NCBI GenBank assembly: GCA_009801015.1
Contig: VHZZ01002417.1
Location: 48,166 to 73,816, forward strand
Direction of reading: 5' to 3'
DNA from: Silene noctiflora
Taxonomy: Eukaryota > Streptophyta > Magnoliopsida > Caryophyllales > Caryophyllaceae
DNA length: 25,651 nucleotides
A program made the translations under genes and the position numbers. This document shows positions 1 to 12,900 of this stretch, one piece after another (position 1 is the first letter of the stretch; each line of letters opens with the position of its first letter). The notes below the pieces were generated by a model that worked only from the letters and a program-made list of their open reading frames with translations, made no database searches and had not been told where the DNA came from.

Positions 1-807
1 AGGTGAACATAGGGGTACCATATGTAGAAACTTAAAATGAGGGGTACCATGTGTAATCTGCCAAAATTCGAGGGTACCATGGGAAATTTCCGTTATATTA
101 AAGATAAGTGATAAACCTCTTGAACACTTTCAATCCACTTTACTAAAATCGCTTTTAGATCAAATTAAATTTTGAGTCAAATAGTTCAGTCCATTGAGGT
201 TAATGGGGATGATTGTTAAGAGTCAAGCATTGGGCGGTAGGACAAGTTAAGGATGAGCTAAGGTCGTGGCCTGTGGGCGGTGGAGGAAGGAAGATGTTGA
301 GGCGGTGGTGTGGTAGCAAGAGCACTTTGTTCATCTGTGTACAATTATATTATTCGAATCAGAAAATAGGAAAGAAGAGGTAACTTAGGTTAATAAGAAA
401 ATAGGGAAGATAAACTAGTATTCTGTATCGTTTACGATAGAGTGCATCTCAAGCCCTCTGTATTTGTTTTTCCACTTACCTCTTTAGAACAACTGTGTAA
501 TAGTTTACAAGGTAACTTCCTAGGTGCCGCCTCGAAGACAAGATTCACACAAGAGGAAGTGCCTTACATCAAAAATTGACAGTTTCTCATAAATTACATA
601 ATTCCACCCTATCTTTATATACAAATTTGCCTGAACTGTCTAACAATCCTGAATATATATATCTGAATGAGAACTATCTTCTGAAGAGCAGATTGGCGGT
701 GTTTTAGCTCATGTCTTTCGAACAAAACTTGATGCATCTCCTCAATCATGCATGTGTTTGCAAGTTAAGCACTAGTGCCAACTTAATAACTGTTTGCTTG
801 ATTCTAC
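1..807 (-). other. PIEZO 3' flank and presumed 3' UTR
   Basis: Holds the 3' UTR of unknown length. No AATAAA is seen on the minus strand here, so the cleavage site cannot be placed. No second gene is recognised. The minisatellite is at the far left. Confidence 0.6.
12..100 (+). repeat. minisatellite, three units of about 30 bp
   Basis: GGGGTACCAT starts at 12 and 41, and GGGTACCAT at 72, each followed by a similar A-rich tail with CCAAAATTCG or a variant. The array may extend left of the window. Confidence 0.8.
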
Positions 808-943
808 CTAATCGGGTTTGGTATACTCGAGCAACATGTGTGGTGATCTATAAATTTTAACCAAAGTCCAGTATAGGACTTCCTCCACTCCAAGTTCCCC
901 TTCCGCTCTTGCTGCGTATATATCCTCACACATTGCTATTAAC
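808..943 (-). CDS. PIEZO: PIEZO exon 21 (C-terminus and stop)
   Basis: Residues 2435-2479: LIAMCEDIYAARAEGELGVE, then EVLYWTLVKIYRSPHMLLEY and TKPD, with TAG at 810-808. It matches the Arabidopsis end LIAICEDLYAARAEGELGVE and YRSPHMLLEYTK. The protein stops three residues sooner than Arabidopsis (KPD against KLDYDA). Acceptor TTTGCAG|GTTA. Confidence 0.96.
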
Positions 944-3900
944 CTGCAAACATCATCACTTCCCATTTAACTACTTTGCACAAAAGAGTTACCAAAAATA
1001 CCAATATTGAGACTTCGTCCCAAAATGGTTTTGAGCCAGCTAACATAAATCATCATTAAAAACCGTCAATATAAACTAAATCAAGAGTCAAAAGATAGAG
1101 AGAGAAAACATATCAAAAAGTAAACTGAAATAGAGAGACATACTGACGTACAAATGTGAAAATACCTTTCTACAGGAGGATTAAAAGGCACAAGGGAGAA
1201 AAAAAGTGTTTATTTACAGTAATTATTGTGTGAATCTCACCCTATGAGAGGGTCCCTTTTTATAAAAACCAGGAAGTGTTTTTTTTTTTTTTTTTTTTTT
1301 TACGAAAGGAACATCACCGTCTAATTCAATAATTTGTGTTTTATTTACTGTGTTCTACACTTCCACCTGCCAAATAACTCTGACCATTAAATAGACAACG
1401 GATTCATACAATAAATGACGCTTGGAAATGCAAGACGTGTGCATCCCAAGAAGAAACACTGAATACATGTAACCTTCTGAGAACAACACAAAGTTAGCAT
1501 TATAATTACAATCACTTTGTAAAGCAGTCAGAAACCTCATAATGCAAGCTATTTGTTAAAGTTTTACCATGTCTTTTTGGAGGCTGTTTAAAGATGTCCA
1601 CATTTTACTCTTTCCCATAGTTCTAGACTCTACTTCCTTATAACGAACAGAACTGAATTCGTATGTTTTTATCATCGTGAACAAGTGACTAAGTGGGTAC
1701 CCATGGTCATCCCTTACCCATATCCTGTATTATTCAGATATGAATCCGTGTGTAGGAGTGTCCACATTTAAATTTTCACATTGGCTAGTAACAGTACTTC
1801 AGATACATGAAAGAGAAGAGTTCTTAATGTTGTATAAAAAGAAGTGTACTGACTAAGTGAGGACTCACACTCTCACCCGTTATCCCTTATGCATATCCTA
1901 TGACCTATGTTACTCATACTAGACTATGAGTGTCAGACACGAGTGTGTAACTACTTCGTGACTAAACCCAAACTCATCCTTTGGGTCTTAGGCAAATCCT
2001 ACATTACTCAGACTTGACTTCGGGTGTCGGGCAGGAGTGTGTGTGCATTGGAGTGACACGCACAACTATATCCCTTGGGTCTTACGCAAATCCTACATTA
2101 CCCATACCGACCCATTAGGCCCTCACACAAATCCTGTGTTACTCGAACTCGAACCCCAAGTGTTGAGCACTAGTGTGTGTTGAAGTGTCAAGCATAACAG
2201 TAGTGGCGTATTCCGCGAGTGTTGCGTTGATAAGTTGAACACAGCCGAATTGAAGAACTCAGGAATCATAACATTTTCAATATACTGCCCACACAAACAC
2301 TACGTTATCAGATAATTCAACCATAAACTAAAGCAGCCACAAATAAGATGGCAAGATCATAGAATCTTCAATAGAGCACATCATAAAACCTAACACTAAT
2401 CCGACTACAGTTGAAAAGCTGGAAAGCAAAAAGTAACATCACCTGTCACAGGACGGAAGGTTCTCAAAAGGAATTCTCATCCTCAAATCCGAGCACTGCA
2501 GCCTAATAAAACGGCCGACTGCAAGCACAAATGTGATGTAGAGTCCCCAGATGCTGAACTTGCTCAAAGTATCTCCCAAAAGACCCTCTGGTTCAAATGT
2601 GAAAAAAAAAAGCAGCAAAATAAGTTACTATTTCATATTTCAGTAATTTTAAGGAGCTTTTTTATACTCACGTGGCGTTTCTTCTGATACAACGATCGCA
2701 GATGGCCCAGTGAGTCCTTTACACTTGGTGACATTTAGTGGATTGATATCGTAGAATGACCACCACTCTGAATTCTGACGATTAATAATAAGATCTGCAC
2801 TAACTACCTGTAACAGAGAAATTCAAGAACGTAAAACTCTTGGTTCAAGCTGCAGTAGCTGTACTCTCATTAATAGCATAAGCAAGTTTTTATTATGCGC
2901 ACACCTATTACAGTAACTCCAAGAGCCTCTAGAAGCTAAAGAAAGTGAAAATCTAATATGGAAATACCAAATAAAAATAGACGATTATTCTCAAAAGATC
3001 AGGGTCAGTGGCTTCATGAGATTGTTCTTCATATTATCCATTCTGAGAACTTTCCATTTAAAGCTTGTTTAAATAAAGATGTTCTAAGGCAAGGTCGGAG
3101 AGATACTGAGATAATTAAAGGGAAAGTGAAGGGGAGATGGAGTACACAACTTCTATCAGCCCCTCGTAGAAACCACAAGGTGAAAAGACAAAATCTAAGT
3201 AAAATTATCAAAAGATGACAACTTTGAAATGTATATCATCAACTAAGATAATGGCTCAAAGTAAATTTAAAAAAATAATAATGAAATTTAGAAAGCACGT
3301 AAAAATTGTGACTTTTATCAAAACTAAAGAAGCTGAAACCCCTATATGGAGTATAAATCTCTCCCTTCAGAAGAATCTTCCAGTGTTTACAAAAAGGTTA
3401 GAAATTGGTCATCTTTGAGAACCTTTCAGCAAATGCACACTCTCTCAAAAGCTACATCTCAGGCCAGTTGACTGCCAAAGTCAACTCGGACAATAAATTT
3501 GGGATGGAGGTCGTACCATGTGACAAGTCAAATAACAAGATTCAAGTTGAGCAAAATACGTACCTCTGGTTCAAACGGTCTTACATCCCCAGAACCTGTA
3601 ACTCGGAAGTATCTAGGAGAGATGTTAGAAACTCGGAAACTCTTCATAGTTCCATTGAAAACAGCCTGCACATCAGACTTTCTTGGAAGGTCAGACTCTA
3701 TACCAAGAATTCGTTCATATTTCACATCTTCTTTGCCTTTGGGCCTATCCCTATGGAACACCCATGAAAAAATTATTTCCATGTCAACATCAAGAGACTT
3801 AGCAAAGCTCTTCTGAACCACTTCTGGGACCAGCCAAAGGGTACTAGCATCAGCTTGGCAGCAAATTAACTGAACGTCATCTTTGTTATATGCAGTGAAG

Positions 3901-6900
3901 AAACCTTGAGGATCGAGGTCAGCATTCTCATTGACCTCATCCCACTCCAGCTTGTCACATAGAGTTGTTTGGAACAGGGTCAGCCTACCGCCAGTTGACT
4001 TAATATCAACCTGAACAGTGGCATCTTTTATAGGATTTGCAATGTTTGTCGGATTGCCACTGCTATACATCTGCATATAAAGAAAACTTCCACTTTGATT
4101 TACAATTTTACATCATAAAACGAAAAGACTATTTCCAAATTAACCATAATGAATATTGTGTCGAGAATTGCCTCGAGCATGTTAGAATATACCTTGACTT
4201 TGTTAAGTCCCCTTTCGAACGACCTAGCACGACGGTCTCGCTTATTGTAGCTGTTGTTTTGTGCTAGAGTTATCGGTTTGGGCTTATTTTCTGGGCTTCA
4301 TGTTTCCACATCTAATTAGGCTTAGAGAGTACTATATAAACTCCCTAGGTCATAACCTAGCTGTCATCATTATTTTGTAATTTGTAATTCCTCCAGATCA
4401 AGAAAATTTTCCTCTCCTTTGCACGGTGGACGTAGCTAACACATCGTTAGTGAACCACCCTAAATCTGTGCGTTATTTGCTTTCTTTCTTGCATACGTTA
4501 TAGCTTATAATTTATAAAAGAGCAACTGATACTTCCTGATAAAGAAGTGAAACCAACTTTTGTGAGCCTTTTTTTATCTATTGCGTCATAATTTGCCATC
4601 AAAAACTAATGTGTATCTGGCTTGGGTGGTTAAAGATGTGGATACAAAGTTACTAAAGTATCATAATCTCTAGATGACTAGTCAGGGATGGTTGAATGGG
4701 GGAGGGGTTGTGCAGGGTATTGGGTGCAGAAGGCTAGATAAAAAGTAGACTTCAACCAGATTGCAAAAAAAGGATAAGGCCAGTTCATAAGCCCAAGAAA
4801 GTTCTATCTTAAAACCAAGTGGGTGATAGGAGGAGTAATTCCTTGGTTTATAAAGTAGTGAACTCCCTCCTCATTTTGCCAATGTGGGACACTCACATAG
4901 TCACATGTGGGTAAACCGCATTATAGGAGCTTTTAACAGTTAACATGAAGAGAATTGACTGAAATCAAAAGAAAACAATGTTCATATTGAACCTCAATCA
5001 ATAGAGCATTGAAAAATGAAAAGTCACGGGCATGTGACCAAAAACCTGGCAAAATCAATTTTAATTTGTTTTATAACTAATGCTGGGCAAAAAGAACCCA
5101 TCACAGATATGCAATTATCAACCAAAATCTTAAACCTTTAGGAGAAAAGTTTTGTGGCTGGGAGAAAAATTAAGGAGACGTCGGTAGTAATTTCTTGTAT
5201 CATATTTTGATTCCTACAGCCAACGAAGGCTAAAAAACCAGGATTGGCAGGCAAAAGACAATCACAGGCAAGTAAAATAATCATTTAATTTTTATAAAAA
5301 TCAACATATGCTAACCAATGAAACGCAATAACTTTACCAACTTCTTACCAACATTGGAGCCCAGATAACACATATCAAAATGAAGAAGAGACAGATCCCA
5401 TTGCATAGCTTGGTCATTTTTGTTTGTTTTTCGCCTTGTTTGTGACTTGCTCTATTCAAAACGGCATCACATTTGACAAGATATAAGCTTGCATTGATGT
5501 CCTCCAGCTGCATGACACAGCGTAGTTAGAGCGCAAATGTGATGTTTATAGGTGCAGCAAAGAAACCATAACAAAATTATAGTTAACCATTAAATTGGTA
5601 GATGGCACGATAACTCTGCATGTATATATTACTTCAAAAGACCAAGCTTCCAAGGGCAGTAAATGATAGGCATAAATCTTTGTTTGAAACTTGATTTTGG
5701 AATCAATTGTCAGATCGCCACGACATGATCACTATCATTGCACCATGAACGTGATCAATACCACCTTAGTTTACAAAAAGTGTGCCTTCAGTGCTTTGTA
5801 AGATCACTGCTCAGTGAGGTACTAACCGAAACATCTCAAGTCTCAACACGCCATAAATGCACCTAAAGACTAAGGACTAGCTACAAACTGCAATACTATG
5901 AAAATTTCCAATTTTTTTCCTAGGAAATATTACTCTCTTCACTTTGTCACGTTAATCCCCGCTTTTACTTGACATGTTACTCTTAAAAATCAAAAAAAGG
6001 CAGTATGGCAGCAAAATTTCATTTGGGGATACAAATTTGTTTGCAAATACAGAGGCCGTTTGGCCTAGCTTTATAAGTGCTTTTGTAAATGGAAAAATAG
6101 AAGTTGGGCCAAACACTATTTTTAGGGAGTTTAAAACTACTTTTAAAAAGCCAAAAACTAATAACTGCCCACTAGAAATAGAAGTAGCAAATTGGTGCTT
6201 CTACTTCTACTTCTAATTTTTCTTTTGTATTCACAAGAATCTATCACATGCCAAAAATAATATTTGAGTGACTACATAATATTTCCAAATTTCTTCAATA
6301 CAAATTTCATTCAAATGATGAAAAACAGTTTTTTTAAAAACTTGGTCAAACACTCGCAATTTTCTAAGTAGTTTATGAAATAATTCCTTTTAAAAAGGAA
6401 AAACTCTTTTATACAAGCAAGGCCAAACACCCCCACAATGAGCTCCGTGCCTATGAGGCACTCGCCTTTCAAAACAAAGGATACCATTATTACCATCTTG
6501 AAATGCACTCGGGATAACCTTCAAAACCTCTGTACCTTATGTACAGAATGTCAGAAACAAAAAAGATGGGGCCAGCAGTACGGAGTTCATAAAACATTAA
6601 GAGATATAACCTAGACTTGAACAAAATGAAAAGCATTGATTGGCAGACCACAGAATCATAAATAAGTACACTGAAAGGCACAACTTGTATCATTAAATTG
6701 CAAAACAATCTAACTTTACCTTTAGCCAATCATACATCGTTAACGACGTTGTTGTACATGACCAGTCAAGCACACAACGCAACTCATAAAGGAAAGGAAG
6801 AGCACGATAGATTCGGTAGCCAAGATAATTAACCCTTGAAATTTTGCTTGTTAAAAATTGGTGATATAGCGTACTTTTATGTGGCATCCCGTATCGAATT

Positions 6901-9900
6901 TGTATGGCTTGGAGTGCTAGGGACACTGCTTTAGTCAGGAAAATGGCACGGAGTGCAAATATTCCAGCATAGGGTTGGGAGGGTTGCATATTCCACGCAT
7001 ATTGGGTAACAGAGTATGTAAAAAGGACCAGGTTGAATAGGTAGAACAGAACCTTCCACGTGGCAAATGAACACAGGTAAATAATTCGATCGACCACTAT
7101 TAGAAAGAAAATGACCTGCAAACAAGCAAATAACGAAAGTTACAAAGATATTGGTCAGCACAACATGCTGATTACAGTCACTAGTCCAAATATTTCCATT
7201 CACTATTGCAATGAAGCAAATAGCATAAGGAATGTACTAACATCACAAATTTCTAGAAACAATGAAATTGGCAACATCATAATCACAACTGTTTCCGTTG
7301 TTTTTTTAATTCTAACAATCATATTAAATTCTCTGCTGCTCCTAGTATTAGTCTATTTTATGATCATAATTAGAAGAAAAAGAACTGTAAGTTTGGCAGG
7401 ATGCACAATTTTTTCCTTGGGGGAGTGAGGCAAAGATATTCAACTACTTAGTCCACAAGTGACATAGTAAGGCAACTGAAGTTTGGAAAGTGAAAACTAA
7501 GTGTAACTTCAATCATATGTCAATATGCAACTTAAGGTGATCAAGACACAGAATGATAAATAAGTACAACTTGAATTTTGTTTTTGTTTAAGCATAACTT
7601 GGAACTTACCATCAAAATAAACACAAATTCCTTAGGGAACTGATCTTCAAGTTGATAAACATCAAGGAAGTCACTTTTGTTTTTAATGACAGACTGGTAG
7701 AAAATTGTAACCAAGAAGAAAACGGCTAAATCAGCTCCAAATATGTAGGCATATAGATCAATTTCTCTTTTCCCACCACCAATTACAGAGATTATTGGGT
7801 ATGGGAATCCAACTTCTTCAGTAATCCCTGAGCGTTTTGCAATAAGAATCTCCTTTGCAACATCGGCTGCTGGCATAAGTGACTTTGACCACTCCACTGG
7901 ACTGCACTCTATCAAAGGAGACGCATATACAACTTCAAATACGGCCAACGCTAAATTAGGGTTTTCATGACTCCTCTCAATGCTCTGAATACTAACTTTG
8001 CTAGCTGAGGGGCAAACATTTGGGTTTTCTTCCTTGCAGTGTTCACGGTGGACTATCCTAAGCAAATTATTCACTCTTGATTCAATATTTTCAGGCTGGA
8101 TGCCATCTTCCGGCCACAGACCAACATCCAAGGATAGCTGTACAAAGTATGGAGGGGACTCGGCCCCTTGTGTCAAAGATTTCCAATACTTCAAGCAACT
8201 TCTAACCATCGTGCATACCACATCTTTTGAGAGTTGAGCTAGTTTATTTAGCTTTTCTCTCCAACTAGAAAATTGGAGCACACGGTTCTCGTCACACATT
8301 TTTCTGCTGAAGACACTAATTTTGGAAAATGCAGCCCAATCACCATCTTGTACTGTAATGGAGCTTTGCAACAGAGTGAAGAAGTAGACTGCAAAGATTG
8401 GCAATGAGCTTATCACAAATGATGATTTGATTTTGTTATAAGGGAACCCCAATTCTTGAAGAAATGGCAAGCGGATGGTCAGCCCACAGTGTTGAATGAT
8501 AATTTGATATAAATATTCCAGCAATATAAAGAACTCGGTATAGATTAGCATGACAACCCAAAAGGTATAACTCGGGCCAGTATTAACGCACAGAGCATAC
8601 AAGAAAAGAGCTGCAAGGTATATCATAGAAAGCAAACTGAAGTTCCAAAGGAAGACCATGATGAAGCAACAATAACAAACAATATCATTATTGGATCGCA
8701 TTTGGGACCATATATGCTGCAAAATCCTTCCAACCTGTAGCCTCAGAGATTCTGTCATTGTTCTACCCTTATCAGACTGCAAGGACGACGTTCGAACAAT
8801 ATATACATCTTCCGCATGTTGGCTCTCTATTTCATCACAGCCTCCATCATCGTCAGACAAATGGCCATTTGAGTCGCCATCTTCATTTGCTACATTCAGG
8901 AAAGATGCAAGATTGGTAACGGCTTGGTTTCCAAGAGACTGTACTTGTGAAACCCCATCACCTATCAGCTGTTTGAGAGGGTGATCCTTTGACTGTCCCT
9001 TGGAGCTTTCCCGTTTTCCTTCAACTGTAGAGTGCACCGTATTTTCCTCAATTTCAGTAATTTCCCCAAAACAAAATTCTTTCGAACTAACCGGAGATCC
9101 AAGGTATTCTGTTGGTAGTATTAAGTCACCAGAAGCTTTTTGTCCTTCTTTCCACAATGGCTCCAGCTTAAGAGCTTCATTAACACCTCCATCTAAACTG
9201 AATGATGGGCACATTAGATCTTCTTTCTGAGATGATCGGGCATCGCTCTCCAAATTGACTGAGGCACTTCTCCTCTTCCTTAAACCTCTGCTTTCTGGGG
9301 ACACTTGACCAACATTGACTGGAGAGGTTGCGGTATGAAGTTGGACTTGTAGATCAAGCATCTCAGACTTCATCTTCTCTACTTGCATATTACGCTGGCG
9401 TTTCGACTCTTCCGACTCGCGGATATGCTGCAACTGGGCAGTTTTCCATGCGGCCTTTTTCTCTTGCTCACGTACAATTGCCCCTATCTGCTCTGCTTCG
9501 AGGTACCGTGATACACGTTCAAATTCGGGAGATGAAAACATATAAGACTGTATTGAAACCAAAATAAAGATGATGATTTCAACCAACGCTGATCTTGAGG
9601 TAATACGGAACCCATAATCATATTTATAAAAGCCTATGACCTCGTATATGTAACCCACAGTGCCACACTTCCCTTCATTAAAGACCCCAATGAAAGGAGA
9701 CTGATAAGCAAGAGACATAACAATAATGACAAAGTTGTACATCCGAAGGAACTTGAAGATCTTATTTCTTTTGCGTAGAATTTCAGGCCTCAACCGGAAA
9801 AAGACTAAAGCAAAACCAAGATACCCAAGGTGAAGGATGTCATACTCAAGAGTTCCAGTTACTAGAATCAACGTAAGCACAAGATCCAAGAGGTGACAGT

Positions 9901-12900
9901 AGCAGTAGAGCCTCAGATAGTCAAAAAATGTCCACATGCTTTTTGTTTCAAATGAAAGATCCTTCCAAACAAAAATATTTTTCCGTTGCGCCATCATCTG
10001 ATGATATGTAAAGGACCCTGATAAGCTGGGGGATTTATCGGCATGAAGCTTGAAACACGCAATAATGAAAACAATGAAGTAGCTCATAAGCATTCGTGGA
10101 TCATCAACAATAATTCCTGAAACACCAACCAAACATGATTGGATGTTAAAGTTCCCGAACAAAAATGAGGAACAGTGGCAGTCCAATTGGACGAGTTTAC
10201 ATTGTTTTGCATAAAACATCTTAGAAATAATTTGTCTGTGCTAAATATGGATGAGGAATGGATTTACCTTTTTACAGTTTCACAAGAAGAAAACCATCAC
10301 TGTTTCAGACTAAACCACTAGAAACCTTCCTCATACCATCAACAACATAATACATGATGAAATAACTTAATCATAAGCGTACTGGTCTGTAGTATACAAT
10401 ACAAACAACATTACACAATGCTTCAAAAGATTCCACCTATGGCGTGAATCGTGAAAAAGGATGAGCATGAGTGCTGGACCATGAGCCAGTATCGTTTATA
10501 AGGTGCATGTGATGTAGATGTGTATGCTCCGTGGCTACGCAGCCATACAGGAAAAGATCGGTTGAAAGACAGTGATTAGGAAAAAAGTAGGATTTGCACT
10601 CATTTAAGATAAGATGCATGAGAAACGCATAAGGTGACTAAGTGACACATTGGTTTGAGCTTGATATTTAGAAGACTAGAAGAAATAGAATTAGAAAGTG
10701 AAATGAAGGGGAAAACCTACCTCCATCGACATAGGTGTACTTGGAATTGTAGAAAATATGACATTTTGAAGATGGAGAGGAAGAAAATTTATGTTGACAG
10801 TCAATTTTTACCTTTCTCTGGTTTTATTCTAATTCTTTCTACATTTATATTTCTGTGTCAAACTATTTTCTCTGGTCTTATTTTAAGTCTTTCTTCATTT
10901 ATTTGTTATCATTCCTCTAGATATTTCTACCACTTAAATTACTCCTTGTCTCTCATTCTAAAGGTTTTTTACTTTTTCTCTCTTTTCATGTCATTCTCGT
11001 CCCAGTTATCTTTTTTCTCTACTCCATTTCATTTTACTATTGAGCTTTCCTTCTCTTGAATTTTTCATTATTTGGCCATCTCCCATTAATGATTTCAAAT
11101 GATGATTCATGTTAGAAGACTGCAAATCATTTTCTGATTAAGGCTTTGTTCTTGTACATCGATTTGTCAAAATTATTTATTTTTTGTCGCAAAACTTGTA
11201 GCCAAAAGATGCCCTTATAGGGAAGACATTGAGGTAGTGAGATAGCCACTTCTTCAAAGAGATAGGCTTATTACAATTCCAAAGCTGATATACAACAATT
11301 CAAATAGAAATTCAAGAGCTCATAGAAGTAGAACCATAATTCAACCCCCAAAATATATCTTGGTTAATCCAGACATCCAGTTAAGATTAAAGGCAAACAA
11401 TCAGTTTGTGATGATCCACTCATGAATTATCACTATCAGTTAACAAGATCGTGTAAAGGGATTAAAGAAAAACATACCTAACCAACACCATCCACAGTAC
11501 TGAAAGTGTAGCTTTGAGCTCTCCCAGCAGTCGTGACAACGAAGATTGCTCTCAGTTTGTGATCTGACGCTCAGAGAGAATTGGTTCTTCCAGATAGCAA
11601 AGTACTCAAGAATCAAGACACAAGCAAACAGGAAAACCAATATGGACCATAGCTTTCGAATAATATGCCTATCCAAAAGTATTAAAGCAGCAAGCAAACC
11701 AATATAGAGAAGCGAAATGATATTCAAGAAAGCGAAACTAGCAAGAAGCAAGACCATCATGTTGATTTCCAGACCAAAGAGATTGAACAGATTTTCAATC
11801 CAAAACATCAAGTAAACTTTCAATGTTGTCTTCTGCATGTCAAATCTTTCATTTCTTAAGCCCACAATTCTCCTTCTGTTCCACTTTTGACTCTCCCTCA
11901 TACTTCCCCAATAATATCCAAATGAACTCCTTTCATCATGGGTACTATTAGATTCTCTTCCCCGATCCAATTGTTGGGAGCGGCTTGTGGCGATCGATGG
12001 CCATGAATTGCTTGATGTTCTCCTATGTATATCAGATAGTGTGGGGTAAGACCCTGATTTGTTTTCTTCATCATAACTAGAAGAAGTAACATCTTCTGTT
12101 GAGACAAATAATGGACATGGCTCGTCCCACTCACCTTTACATAGATTAGTACTTGGCATCGTATCCAACCAACGGAAAACATTATATTGGAGCGTACATG
12201 CAGCAATAACAAAGACTTCTCCCCTCAAGCTTGATTCTATTCCCCAAAACCCAGATTCAAAAACTCTAAGACCCAAAAATTGAGACACCTCAGCATGCTT
12301 TTGGCCAGGATACATCTTTGCCACCTGACCCCACATCTGGAAAAGATACTGCAGCATTACTATAAATCCCGTATAAACCAGAAAGGATTTTGATGGGATC
12401 CGGGAGGTTTTAGGAGACAATGAGCAAATGATGTTGCCAAGAAGATATAAAAGCCCAAATGCACTTATTGGAGAAATTGATGCATAGAATAAAGCCACGA
12501 ACAAAACTTTATTACTGTGCCATATTAGAAACCTTTTTATAAAACCAAAAACCCCTGACTGAAGCAAGTCAGTCCCATTCGGTGCATTATACTTGCTCTG
12601 TCTCCTTTCGTAGCTATAAAGCTGCATAACAATCAAAATTGCCAGCGATTCTGAGACATTTTCTAGCAAAGAAGCTTCAGGTTTGAACCCAAAATTAGTG
12701 TCCAGATCAATTCTATATGACAGCCATTCCTGGAAGCTTGGAAAGATGCTGAGGCTGTACATGAAGACAAACATCACGATGGCATAGCCTTTCAAGGGGA
12801 ACCATAGACGTGTCTTTGTACGTTCAACAAGTTGCCTTCCAATGATCCAAAATAATAAAAGGAAGACATAACCAAATGATATATAATTTGGTCTAACGAG

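Larger units (their letters stand above)
944..2442 (-). other. PIEZO intron 20 (1499 bp)
   Basis: GT-AG, phase 2, long for the last intron. It holds a 23-base T run (1279-1301) and a block of degenerate repeats (about 1695-2195). The remainder is unremarkable. Confidence 0.9.
4071..5348 (-). other. PIEZO intron 17 (1278 bp)
   Basis: GT-AG, phase 0. Contains two LTR fossils in opposite orientation (4180-4519 plus, about 4765-4938 minus). The flanking parts show nothing else. Confidence 0.9.

Noticed and set aside
1-807. Canonical poly(A) signal for PIEZO
   Set aside because: No AATAAA was found on the minus strand here. Near-matches in AT-rich DNA are not informative.
3405-3816. Plus-strand open frames opposite exon 18
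   Set aside because: They are antisense shadows of the cap exon, with no domain or conserved pattern.
7541-10219. An 892-codon open frame as a gene of its own
   Set aside because: It is PIEZO exon 15 extended by chance into both flanking introns. The family match starts at GIIVDDP and stops at FILM.
10655-11059. 134-codon plus-strand frame in intron 14
   Set aside because: Low-complexity Phe/Ser/Leu product of a pyrimidine-rich stretch. No start context or similarity to any family.
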